Source: Methyloceanibacter methanicus (GTDB lineage Bacteria > Pseudomonadota > Alphaproteobacteria > Rhizobiales > Methyloligellaceae). Taken from it: DNA of 64,000 nucleotides. The notes below the pieces were generated by a model, which searched no databases, was not told where the DNA came from, and worked only from the letters and a program-made list of their open reading frames with translations. Made by a program: the position numbers and the translations under genes. The first letter of the stretch is position 1. Each line of letters begins with the position of its first letter. Shown one piece after another: positions 25,890 through 33,933 of the stretch. The stretch spans positions 62,001 through 126,000 of the forward strand of contig NZ_LPWG01000004.1 in assembly GCF_001723285.1 (NCBI RefSeq), read 5' to 3'.

Positions 25890-27626
25890 TCAGATCATCG
25901 ACGCCAATCGGTCCGGCCGGTAACGGGAGACGAGCGCCACCATCATGTCGCGGTACATCCGGCGCGTGAGGACCTCGAGACCGAGTTCGGCCGCGAGGAC
26001 GCAAGGCAGGATGCGGCCGAAATACAGCCCGAGGAGCCGCGGCTCGTGACCACGCCGGCGCATCTCGGCGAGCACTAAGGGTGCAAGCTCGTAATAGAGC
26101 CGGATCTCACGTTGTCCATCCGCCGTCTGCGCCAGAACCTCGTCGCGGAACCGGCGCAGCGCCGTCAGCTCGAAACAATCGTCGGCAAGGCCGACGACAT
26201 CGCAGCAGGCCGTTGTGATGAAGCACTTCTTGGGGCCGCCGCGACCACCGCCTGATTCGTCCTGGCTCTCAGGGTTGGCGCCGGGTCCCGAAATCTTCGG
26301 TGGGGCGCACGCCTTGCGGGCGGTCGTGACCGCGTAATGCGCATCGGAGTCGGTCTTCATCTTTTCTATGACATCCGCCGTGCCGTCGAGATCGGCGTCG
26401 AAGACGTCGAAACCGCTTCCGTCCATGTCCGCCGCGACGCGCAAATTGCGGATCGCCGCGACACGGCTCATGTCCCCGTCAAAGAGCTCCGTGAGATTGA
26501 AGCTCTTGGCATAGGGCGGCGGGTTCATCTTGGATTTGTACTTGGGATCTGGTTCGGGCTGGAAGACGACGCTGTCTGCCTTCTCGCCGTCCACGAACAG
26601 ATCGGCCTTGAACACATCGTATTTGCCGACGGGGATCACGCTGATCCAGGCATTGAAGCCTTGTTTCGGCCCTGTCTCGGCCTTGTACCAGATCTTGTAC
26701 TCGGCCGTGCCGCCCGTCTTGACGTCGCCGTCGAGATCGCCGCCGCCCTTCGTCTTGATCTTTTCGGGAATCAGGTCCGCGTGAGCGGCCGGGCCGAAGA
26801 ATTGGTAGGACCAACTCCCGAGCGTGCCGTTCTCCTGTTTCGGGTATTTCCGGAACGCCGCCGAAGAGCCTGCGCCGGGCGGACAGTTGGCCGAGTTTTT
26901 CGGCTTTGTCTCCACCTTGACGGCGGTTCTCTTCCTCTGCGGCCCGCCGATGGCGGCGGGGTTCGGGTTCCTGGCCCAGGCCTCGTCCGGACCTATCCGC
27001 ATTTTCTGCAGAGCCTCGCCGGCGCCTTGGAGATCGAAGCTGAAGATATCGTAGGTGGTGCCGCCGATCTTGGCCGTCACGCGCAGATTGGACGCGGAGG
27101 CCAAGCCGCCGAGATCGCTTCCGAACACCTTCGTGAGGTCCCGCTTCGTCTCCTTTTCGACCTTGAAGCTGTCGACCTCCTTCCCATCCACGAGGACGCG
27201 TGCCTCGAAGCTGCCAGGCGTGTTCCCGGTCCGCTCCACGATTAGCGTGCCGCTGTAGCCATGCGCGGGGCCCGGCGGACTCCAATAGTCGATCATGATT
27301 TTTGCCCGACCGCGCGGCCCCATGATCTTGGGGCCCCCGGTCTGGGTCTTGATCTTCCGCCAATTGGGAAACGCGTGGGATTCGTAGCCGCCCTGAGAGG
27401 AGAAGGTCCAGTTTCCGGCCTCCCCCCGGAGGTCCTTCGCCGGTTGCGGCTCGACCGTGACCGCCCTCTTGCCCGAGGTTGCGCGTTCCTGGGCCTTGTT
27501 GCGCGACTTCTGGGGAACGTCCTGGCCATGGAGCGGCTGGGGCACGACCGTGGCAGCCGTGAATGGCACGACGGCCACGAGCGCCGTGAGCGCCTTCAGG
27601 CGCCGGAGGTTTGCGCGATAGGACAT
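25890..27626 (-). CDS. secreted protein with duplicated beta-rich domain and C-terminal CFI-box
   Basis: A 578-residue protein with a signal peptide (about residues 1-35). It holds two related domains, at about 70-210 and 269-425. Both follow one pattern: G.W.F, then KIKT..GG, then VDG...DS, then LT..F/L, then NLRV.A, then a (Y/F)D(I/V)F..DL.G strand, then KM. A linker rich in Gly and Ser (451-466) leads to a Cys-rich C-terminus starting KKCFITTACCDVVGLADDCF, the pattern of the CFI-box-CTERM domain, which has no known function. The last 110 residues are helical and Arg-rich. It is upstream of the secreted TPR gene. Not acquired by any visible mobile element. Confidence 0.72.
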   Translation of the reverse strand: MSYRANLRRLKALTALVAVVPFTAATVVPQPLHGQDVPQKSRNKAQERATSGKRAVTVEPQPAKDLRGEAGNWTFSSQGGYESHAFPNWRKIKTQTGGPKIMGPRGRAKIMIDYWSPPGPAHGYSGTLIVERTGNTPGSFEARVLVDGKEVDSFKVEKETKRDLTKVFGSDLGGLASASNLRVTAKIGGTTYDIFSFDLQGAGEALQKMRIGPDEAWARNPNPAAIGGPQRKRTAVKVETKPKNSANCPPGAGSSAAFRKYPKQENGTLGSWSYQFFGPAAHADLIPEKIKTKGGGDLDGDVKTGGTAEYKIWYKAETGPKQGFNAWISVIPVGKYDVFKADLFVDGEKADSVVFQPEPDPKYKSKMNPPPYAKSFNLTELFDGDMSRVAAIRNLRVAADMDGSGFDVFDADLDGTADVIEKMKTDSDAHYAVTTARKACAPPKISGPGANPESQDESGGGRGGPKKCFITTACCDVVGLADDCFELTALRRFRDEVLAQTADGQREIRLYYELAPLVLAEMRRRGHEPRLLGLYFGRILPCVLAAELGLEVLTRRMYRDMMVALVSRYRPDRLASMI

Positions 27627-27761
27627 GATCCGGTTTCACCCTTCTCAAGAGCCCGGCCGATCCAGTCTTCCCCGCACGAATAGCGTACAATTCTAGGATT
27701 GCACTTGAACGAATGCAACGCGCCGTGGTGTGGGCGCGGCAACCGAATTCGACCCGCCCAT

Positions 27762-27785
27762 TCGCCCATTAAGGTGAATGGGCGA
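27762..27785. repeat. 9-base-stem inverted repeat in a divergent intergenic region
   Basis: TCGCCCATT (27762-27770) and AATGGGCGA (27777-27785) are perfectly complementary around a 6-base loop, AAGGTG. An extra CGCCCATT unit begins just upstream, making a partial direct repeat. It lies in the 270-base gap between the CFI-box gene (minus) and a small secreted protein gene (plus). Operator or leader hairpin; no T-run. Confidence 0.4.
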
Positions 27786-27896
27786 TCGGACGTGAGCCGG
27801 TGCCATTTGAATGATATAGGATCGGCATGTCGCGGGCGCCCCGCTTGGAGCGGCCAGCCGGACCGTTACAGACATCAGTCCCAGGAGGACTCTTCA

Positions 27897-28181
27897 ATGA
27901 GAAAATTTGCGATCCTGGCGAGCCTGGCGGCCGCCGTCGCGTTTCTCGGCGTTTCGCTGGCGCCGCAGCCCGCCGAGGCGGGCTGGTGCCGCAAGGTCTG
28001 GCGCAACGGCTATTACAGCACGGGATATTGCGGCCGGCGCTTCGTCGCGCCTGGGCGCTACGTCCGGCCGCGCGCGGCCTATTACGTTCCACGGCGCTGC
28101 CGCTCCCGCTATGGCTGCAGCGCCTACCCTTACGCCTATTACCCTTATTGGCGAAAGCGCGCTTGGGGCGGCTGGTACTAA
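27897..28181 (+). CDS. small secreted Tyr/Arg-rich protein
   Basis: A 94-residue exported protein. The N-terminus MRKFAILASLAAAVAFLGVS ends with the cleavage-like PAEAG. The mature part is rich in Tyr, Arg, Trp and Cys (GYYSTGYCGRRFVAPGRYVR, then a RCRSRYGCSAY segment) and ends RAWGGWY. The ATG at 27897 follows a strong CCAGGAGGAC. Proteins of this composition are common in Hyphomicrobiales and poorly characterised. A likely terminator follows. Confidence 0.65.
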   Translation: MRKFAILASLAAAVAFLGVSLAPQPAEAGWCRKVWRNGYYSTGYCGRRFVAPGRYVRPRAAYYVPRRCRSRYGCSAYPYAYYPYWRKRAWGGWY

Positions 28182-28207
28182 CCGCGCCACACGCATCGCA
28201 CTCCGGC

Positions 28208-28240
28208 AAGGGTCGGTCTCCAATCGGGGGCCGGCCCTTT
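28208..28240 (+). terminator. stem-loop terminator after the small secreted protein
   Basis: AAGGGTCGG (28208-28216) pairs with CCGGCCCTT (28231-28239) with one G-U pair and a 14-base loop. The T-run is short (TTT), so termination strength is uncertain. Confidence 0.45.
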
Positions 28241-28411
28241 GTCGTTTGCGCCGATATCTTGCGCCGGGTGTCTCCGGCTCTCGGCGTCCGTTGCCCTGAA
28301 CGGCCCATGAATCGGGCCGTCAGCCCCGGTTCAGCCACTCACCTCTAAGCCTGTTCCTCACGACCGAGGATTTCAGGCGGCGCGAAAGGCGCCCCAACGG
28401 AGGTATGAACC

Positions 28412-28753
28412 ATGCTGAAAACGACACTTCTCGCCGCGGCCGCGCTGGTGGCTTTCGGAGCAACGGCGGCCTATGCGGGACACGATCGCGGACATGACGG
28501 CGACGGCCACCGCGCCGGCAAACATGGCGGTTACGAGCACAGCTACACGCCCGGCCCCCGCGCCGGCCGCCGTCACCACCATTCCGACAGGTATGGCGCG
28601 CAGCGCTGGCACCGCTACGGCCCGAGCTGGTTCGACGACCGCGGACGCCGCCATTGCCACTATGCGCCGCGCAAGGTCTCCATCAAGGTCTGGGACCGCC
28701 GAGGAAATCCGTACCGCAAATGGGTTTGGAAGGACGTGAGGGTCTGCGTCTAG
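28412..28753 (+). CDS. small secreted His-rich protein
   Basis: A 113-residue protein with a signal peptide (MLKTTLLAAAALVAFGATAA, cleaved near AYAG). The mature N-terminal half is rich in His, Gly and Asp (GHDRGHDGDGHRAGKHGGYE, then RRHHHSDRYG), suggesting metal binding, although that is inference from composition. The C-terminal half (VSIKVWDRRGNPYRKWVWKD) looks like a short beta-rich domain. The ATG follows CGGAGGTATGAACC. No function is known to me. Confidence 0.62.
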   Translation: MLKTTLLAAAALVAFGATAAYAGHDRGHDGDGHRAGKHGGYEHSYTPGPRAGRRHHHSDRYGAQRWHRYGPSWFDDRGRRHCHYAPRKVSIKVWDRRGNPYRKWVWKDVRVCV

Positions 28754-28802
28754 CGGGCCCTCGCACGCCCGGGTTTCCTCCCTAGCCCCGGGCCATTGCG
28801 AG

Positions 28803-28831
28803 GCTGCCGCCTGTCCCCCCATGGCGGCAGC
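28803..28831. terminator. perfect 9-bp hairpin between convergent genes
   Basis: GCTGCCGCC (28803-28811) and GGCGGCAGC (28823-28831) form a perfect stem around an 11-base loop. It lies between the 3' ends of the His-rich protein and the methyltransferase, so it may serve as a two-way terminator. Neither side has a strong T-run. Confidence 0.4.
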
Positions 28832-28875
28832 TTCGCTCTCAACTAGCGGCCGCCAAGCTTCCGTCGCGGCCGCGC

Positions 28876-29682
28876 CTAAGCCCCAGTTGCGTCCAGACGA
28901 AACGCCGCTCCTTCGCGCAAGACGGCTTCGGCTTCGGCGGTGTAGGCGCCCCCCTCCTCGTGCAGAACCAGTCCGGGCAGGAGGCGCGTGGCCGCGCGGC
29001 TGTTCTTCCGCCCCTGGACAATGACGCGGATCGCCGGGAGACCCCGCTTGGGAAACAGGGGGTAGATCGCGAGGGCGCCGAAACGGTCTTTCAGACCCTC
29101 CAAGAGCGGCCCGAGATGGTCGGCCCGATGGATCAGGGTCAAGGTGGCGCGCGGTCCAGCCATGGTGGTCAGGAACCGCACCCAGCGCTCCAGTTCGCCC
29201 GCCGGCATCACATGCGCATGCGCGCGCGCCGCGTCCGGCGCCATCCGGACCGAACCTTCGCCGTAGAACGGCGGATTGGCCATGACCTGGTCGTAGCCTT
29301 CGCGCACGAGGCCGGCGCTGCTCAAAATCTTGGCCGGCGCGGTGAGATCCGCCTCGATGGCACGGAAACGCTCGCCAAAGCCGTTCCGCGCCGCATTCCG
29401 GCGCGCCAGGGCGCATTGGTTCGCGTCGATTTCCACACCGGTGACATCGACACCGGGGACGCGGGCCAGAAGACACAGGCCTGCGGTTCCAGCGCCCGGT
29501 CCCGGCGCCAGGACCGCATCGCCGGCTTGCGCCGGCACGGCGGCGGCGAGAAACACCGCATCGCTGCCGCCCCGATGCCCCGACCTGTACTGAAGGATTT
29601 CGATCCGTCCGCCGAGGAATGCGTCGGCCGTCGTTTCCGGCTCGCCGGAGCCGCTAGGACCGATCGTCGCGCTCGAGATCAT
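28876..29682 (-). CDS. TrmN6-like class I methyltransferase
   Basis: A 268-residue SAM-dependent methyltransferase resembling tRNA1(Val) adenine-N6 methyltransferase (YfiC/TrmN6). The catalytic NPPF motif is in YDQVMANPPFYGEGS, and the SAM-binding Gly-rich loop appears as GPGAGTAGLC followed by VTGVEID. The N-terminal DAFLGGRIEILQYRSGHRGG and SDAVFLAAAVPA are typical. The 5' end overlaps the DUF2007 gene by 29 bases, which suggests coupled expression. The exact nucleic-acid target is not provable here. Confidence 0.8.
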   Translation of the reverse strand: MISSATIGPSGSGEPETTADAFLGGRIEILQYRSGHRGGSDAVFLAAAVPAQAGDAVLAPGPGAGTAGLCLLARVPGVDVTGVEIDANQCALARRNAARNGFGERFRAIEADLTAPAKILSSAGLVREGYDQVMANPPFYGEGSVRMAPDAARAHAHVMPAGELERWVRFLTTMAGPRATLTLIHRADHLGPLLEGLKDRFGALAIYPLFPKRGLPAIRVIVQGRKNSRAATRLLPGLVLHEEGGAYTAEAEAVLREGAAFRLDATGA

Positions 29683-29887
29683 CGCCTACGCCAGCCTCGG
29701 TCAGAAGCGCGCGCGCCTTGTTGACGGAAACGTCCTCAACCAGTACGCGCTGCGGCAAGACACCGATGGATCCCTCCATCACGCTCATGTTGGTATCGAG
29801 CACTGTGAAAGCGATTCCCGCCTCTTTGAGGAGCGCGCTCACAAACGAGACAAGCACGGGATCGTTCGACCTTATCAATTCTTTCAT
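29654..29887 (-). CDS. DUF2007 putative signal-transducing protein
   Basis: A 77-residue protein (MKELIRSNDPVLVSFVSALL, then KEAGIAFTVLDTNMSVMEGS, then IGVLPQRVLVEDV). It matches the small DUF2007 fold, related to PII-type ferredoxin-like domains. The open frame extends upstream, but the family begins at the ATG at 29887. It overlaps the methyltransferase gene and is divergent from the polyprenyl synthase gene (117-base gap). Its role is unknown. Confidence 0.75.
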   Translation of the reverse strand: MKELIRSNDPVLVSFVSALLKEAGIAFTVLDTNMSVMEGSIGVLPQRVLVEDVSVNKARALLTEAGVGDDLERDDRS

Positions 29888-30004
29888 CGCGACAACCGCT
29901 CCCGAAATGCCACCAGCGCCTTCTTCTTCAATTCGGGCCGCCGACAGTGCTATAAGCCCTCCGCACCGGAGGAAACGAAACCCCTCACAAGAGGAGACTG
30001 GCCC

Positions 30005-31021
30005 GTGGGCATCGTCGTCAAGCTTTCCGACCCGCGCGAACCCAGCGCAAGCCTCGCCCCGCTCTTCGCGCTTGTCGAGGAGGACATGGCCCGTGTCAAC
30101 CAGATCATCCTGGACAAGGCACGGTCCAATGTCGAACTGATCCCCGAGCTCGCGCGCCACCTGATCGATTCCGGCGGCAAGCGCCTGCGCCCGATGCTGA
30201 CCATCGCCGCCGCGAAGCTGTGCGGCTACGAAGGCGACGGCCACCAGCGGCTCGCGGCGGCCGTGGAGTTCATGCACACGGCAACGCTGCTCCATGACGA
30301 CGTCGTCGACGAAAGCAACCTGCGGCGCGGCAAAACCACGGCCAGACTGCTATGGGGCAACGAGGCCAGCGTCCTCGTCGGCGACTACCTGCTCGGTCAG
30401 TCCTTCAAGATGATGGTGGACGTGGGCTCCATGGGCGCCTTGCGCATCCTGTCCGACGCGGCGGCGATCATTGCCGAGGGCGAGGTGATGCAGCTCATTA
30501 CCGCGCACAACACGGACACCACGGAGGACGACTACCTCGCCGTCATCGAAGCCAAGACGGCGGCCCTGTTCGCGGCGGCGGCCGAGGTGGGCGCCGTGGT
30601 CGCCGAGCGTCCGAAATCGGAAGCGGCGGCCTTGCGGTCCTTTGGGCGCAATCTCGGCGTCGCCTTCCAGCTCGTGGACGACGCCCTCGACTATTCGGGC
30701 GAGCAGTCGGAGCTCGGCAAGAGCGTCGGCGACGATTTCCGCGACGGGAAAATCACGCTTCCCGTGGTCCTGAGCTATCGGCGGGGCAGCGCCGACGAGC
30801 GCAAGTTCTGGGAACGGACGGTCAAGGAGGGCGACATCGGTGACGACGATCTCGACACGGCCATCGACCTGATCGCCAAGCACAACGCGCTCGCCGACAC
30901 GATGGAACGAGCGCGCCATTACGGCGCGATCGCCCGCGATGCCCTCGCCATATTCCCGGACGGCGACATCAAGTCCGCGCTGCTCGGGGCGATCGAGTTT
31001 TCGGTGAGCCGGCCGTTCTAG
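30005..31021 (+). CDS. ispB: polyprenyl diphosphate synthase (octaprenyl/decaprenyl type)
   Basis: A 338-residue trans-prenyltransferase that makes the long isoprenoid tail of ubiquinone. The two Asp-rich motifs are present: LLHDDVVDESNLRRG and FQLVDDALDYSG. GGKRLRPMLTIAAAKL and KTAALFAAAAEVGAV also fit. The start is GTG at 30005 (MGIVVKLSDP), following AGAGGAGAC. Chain length (C40 or C50) cannot be read with confidence from the sequence. It is convergent with ispE. Confidence 0.9.
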   Translation: MGIVVKLSDPREPSASLAPLFALVEEDMARVNQIILDKARSNVELIPELARHLIDSGGKRLRPMLTIAAAKLCGYEGDGHQRLAAAVEFMHTATLLHDDVVDESNLRRGKTTARLLWGNEASVLVGDYLLGQSFKMMVDVGSMGALRILSDAAAIIAEGEVMQLITAHNTDTTEDDYLAVIEAKTAALFAAAAEVGAVVAERPKSEAAALRSFGRNLGVAFQLVDDALDYSGEQSELGKSVGDDFRDGKITLPVVLSYRRGSADERKFWERTVKEGDIGDDDLDTAIDLIAKHNALADTMERARHYGAIARDALAIFPDGDIKSALLGAIEFSVSRPF

Positions 31022-31042
31022 TTCCCGGTGGACGGCAATCGC

Positions 31043-31981
31043 TCAGGGCGTCCGGGGATTCCCGAGGATCCCCGCGGTAATCCACCAATCCGGCGCTTTC
31101 TCGGCGAGCAGGATCGCGGCCCGCAAAGCCTCCCGCGGTGTGGCGAACACGGCAAAGCAGGTCGCACCGGATCCGGACAGCCGGACGAGCCGGGCGCCAC
31201 TCAGCGTTTCCAACGCCGAAATCACGGCCCCGAGCTCCGGCGCCAACCTCCGCGCGGCGGGCTCCAGATCGTTGACGCGCGCCGACGCATAGGCGATCAG
31301 CGCCTCGAAGCTTCCGCCGAAATCCAGTGGCGGCGCGCCTTCCGAGAGAGCCTCCGGGGACGCGTCGAGCGGCGCTGCGCCGAGCGCGCCGTAGACCGCC
31401 GAGGTTGCGAGCTCTACGCCGGGATTGGCCAGCACGACACCGCAGTGCGGGAAACCGGATACGGCGGCGACCTTTTCGCCGCGGCCCGTGATCATAGCCG
31501 GGGAGCTCCGGAGGCAGACAGCGACGTCCGACCCAAGCACCGGCGCGATCGCGCCCGCGTCCTCGGCCGAGAACGCGCCCTCACCGGCCGCCACGAGCAA
31601 TCTCAGCGCGGCGGCGGCATCGGCCGACCCGCCGCCGAGCCCCGCCGCGACGGGAAGCGCCTTCACGAGGCCGGAAGGAGCCGGACGGCAGGGCGGGACG
31701 CGGGCGCGCGCCGCCTCGGCGGCCTCCAGCATGAGGTTCGCGCCGGCCAGCGCACCGGCGAAGGGCCCTTCGACCTCGAGCGTGACGCCGGGCGGCACCG
31801 GAGCGCCCGCGCCCTGCGCCACGAGCCGAGGCCCTGGCGAAATGTGAGGGGTGAATTCGACCGTGTCGCCGGCACCGGCAAAAGCGACAAGGCTTCTCAA
31901 TTCGTGGAAGCCGTCGCCGCGCCGGCCCAGGACCTCAAGCGTGAGGTTCAGCTTGGCCCAGGCAATGTCCCGAAATCGCAT
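31043..31981 (-). CDS. ispE: 4-diphosphocytidyl-2-C-methyl-D-erythritol kinase
   Basis: A 312-residue GHMP kinase of the MEP isoprenoid pathway. It begins AWAKLNLTLEVLGRRGDGFH, carries the ATP-binding loop LPVAAGLGGGSADAAAAL, and has the C-terminal GHMP motif LVRLSGSGATCFAVF. Length and order fit the family. It lies downstream of the TPR-protein gene on the same strand (30-base gap). With ispH at 55.8 kb, two MEP-pathway genes are in this window. Confidence 0.94.
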   Translation of the reverse strand: MRFRDIAWAKLNLTLEVLGRRGDGFHELRSLVAFAGAGDTVEFTPHISPGPRLVAQGAGAPVPPGVTLEVEGPFAGALAGANLMLEAAEAARARVPPCRPAPSGLVKALPVAAGLGGGSADAAAALRLLVAAGEGAFSAEDAGAIAPVLGSDVAVCLRSSPAMITGRGEKVAAVSGFPHCGVVLANPGVELATSAVYGALGAAPLDASPEALSEGAPPLDFGGSFEALIAYASARVNDLEPAARRLAPELGAVISALETLSGARLVRLSGSGATCFAVFATPREALRAAILLAEKAPDWWITAGILGNPRTP

Positions 31982-32011
31982 AGTGCGACGTGACGTATCG
32001 CGAACCGGCCT

Positions 32012-33775
32012 CTAATGCGAGGCGTTCCGTTTGGCCTCGACAGATTCGGAGGCAGACTTCGTCGCCGTCTCCTCTTCGAGCCCCGACTCGATCTTCTTGA
32101 TCAGGCTCACGCGCAGGTCGTCTTCCGGCTCCAGCGACATCGACTGCTGCCACTGATATTTGGCTTCGACCCGGCGCCCCACACGCCAATAGGCATCCCC
32201 GAGATGGTCGTTGATGATGGGATCGTCCGGGCGCAACTCCACCGCCTGTTCGAGATACTCGACGGCCTTGGGCATGTTGCCGAGGCGGTAATGGGCCCAG
32301 CCGAGACTGTCGACGTAGTAGCCGTCGTCCGGCTTCAGGCTTACGGCCTTGCGGATGTAGTCCATGGCCTGCTGCAGGTTCAGACCCTGGTCCACCCAGG
32401 AATAGCCGAGATAGTTCAGGACCAGCGACTCGTCGGGGTTCAGGCGGAGGGCCTCGTTGAAGTCGGCCTCGGCCGCGGGCCAATCCTTCAGGCGCTCGTT
32501 ACAGACGCCGCGCGAATAATACAGGGCCCAGTTTCGCTTGGTGGGCTTGTCGACCAGGCTGATCGCCTTCGTGTAGTAGTCGCGCGCCTCTTCGTAGCGC
32601 TCCTTGGAGCGGAGGATATTTCCGAGCGCGTCGAGCGGGCGGATATCGTCCGGGTTCTCGGCGATGATGTCCTCGAGCAGGACCTTCGCTTCGTCGATGC
32701 GCTCGAGCGAGGTCAGCGCGAACGCTTTCTGAATCTGCACATTCACCCAAAGCGGGGACGATGGCGGAATGGCATCGAAGGCGGCGATCTCGGCCTCGTA
32801 CTTCTTAGCCGCCGAGTGAGCCTCCGCGAGTGCGATTTGCGCCAGCGGAAAGTCCGGCTTCAACAGGAGCGCGAATTTCAGGTAGACGACACCCATATCG
32901 AGACCGCCCTCGCCAGCCACGGCATCGCCGATCCCGTAGAAGACCTCGGCGAGACCTTCGGTCGGGTTCTCCGCAATCAACCCTGGCTGGCCGCCGCTTT
33001 CGATCTCCTCCAGCAGCGCCTCGGTCAGGGGATGCGGCGCGGTCTTGGCCATGTGCATCTTGAGTGTCGCGATCGCCAAATCCTGCCGGTTGCCGTTGAC
33101 GGCGTGACGCGCATAGGCATCGGCGATCCGAAGCGTCGTGGGGCTCCGCTTGAACGCGGCGTCGTAGGACGTGCTGGCAAGCTGATGGCGTCCCGCGACA
33201 TCGGCGATCAGCGCCCGGTGGTAACGTTGATAGTACTGCGCCCAATCCGCATTGCTCAGGCGGTCCAGCGTCTCGAACGCTTTCGAATGTTCGCCGGCGG
33301 CTTCCTGGACCCAGGCGCGCGCCAGCGTGGAGGCGAGATCGGCGATGGGGCCCTGCCGCGCGGCCGCAAAATGCACATCCGCCTTCTTGTAGTCGCCCCG
33401 CTGGAACGCATTGATGCCCAGCAGGAATTGCGCGAAGCGGTGCGAGGGCTCGACCTTGACGAGTTCATTGGCGAGTTTGCTGGCCCGCTTCCAATGGCCG
33501 GCACGCGCCTCGAGCAGGAAGGCCTGTTCGAGAATGGCTTCGTTGGACGGGTCGCCTTCCAAGGCCTTGGTATAGAAGTCCGCCGCCGCGTCCGTGTCGT
33601 GATTCTGGCGCGCGACGCGGCCCGCAAGGTAGTTGCCGAGAAGGGTACGGGCGCCCGGATTGTCCGGCTTGGTCGCCACGACTTCCGAATAGGCGGCTGG
33701 AGCTGCAAAGATCGCCATCAGGAGAACAGACCGCAGGGTCCATTTCCCAATACGCCCGCTGTCGGCATTCGTCAT
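32012..33775 (-). CDS. TPR-repeat protein, probably periplasmic
   Basis: A 587-residue protein with a signal peptide or anchor (WTLRSVLLMAIFAAPAAYS) and about ten TPR units along its length, for example TDAAADFYTKALEGDPSN, ERYEEARDYYTKAISL and GNMPKAVEYLEQAVELRPDD. I chose ATG 33775 (MTNADSGRIG) over 33817 because it puts the signal near the N-terminus. TPR proteins of this type next to ispE are common in Rhizobiales; the partner protein is unknown. Confidence 0.8.
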   Translation of the reverse strand: MTNADSGRIGKWTLRSVLLMAIFAAPAAYSEVVATKPDNPGARTLLGNYLAGRVARQNHDTDAAADFYTKALEGDPSNEAILEQAFLLEARAGHWKRASKLANELVKVEPSHRFAQFLLGINAFQRGDYKKADVHFAAARQGPIADLASTLARAWVQEAAGEHSKAFETLDRLSNADWAQYYQRYHRALIADVAGRHQLASTSYDAAFKRSPTTLRIADAYARHAVNGNRQDLAIATLKMHMAKTAPHPLTEALLEEIESGGQPGLIAENPTEGLAEVFYGIGDAVAGEGGLDMGVVYLKFALLLKPDFPLAQIALAEAHSAAKKYEAEIAAFDAIPPSSPLWVNVQIQKAFALTSLERIDEAKVLLEDIIAENPDDIRPLDALGNILRSKERYEEARDYYTKAISLVDKPTKRNWALYYSRGVCNERLKDWPAAEADFNEALRLNPDESLVLNYLGYSWVDQGLNLQQAMDYIRKAVSLKPDDGYYVDSLGWAHYRLGNMPKAVEYLEQAVELRPDDPIINDHLGDAYWRVGRRVEAKYQWQQSMSLEPEDDLRVSLIKKIESGLEEETATKSASESVEAKRNASH

Positions 33776-33933
33776 GTTGTCGGCCCGGCTTGCGCCGCCC
33801 CAGGCTAATTGGTCCAAAGGTCTTGGACAGGCTATGCGCTTTGTCCTGTCATGAAAACAATATTTGGGTTCAAAGGCGGCGCGTTTGTGACCTAATTGGT
33901 TGGATCACATGAGCATTCTGTAATGTTGGCCGG

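Noticed and set aside
32015..33808. 597-codon plus-strand frame opposite the TPR gene
   Set aside because: Shadow of the TPR coding frame; the residue mix shows no family motif.
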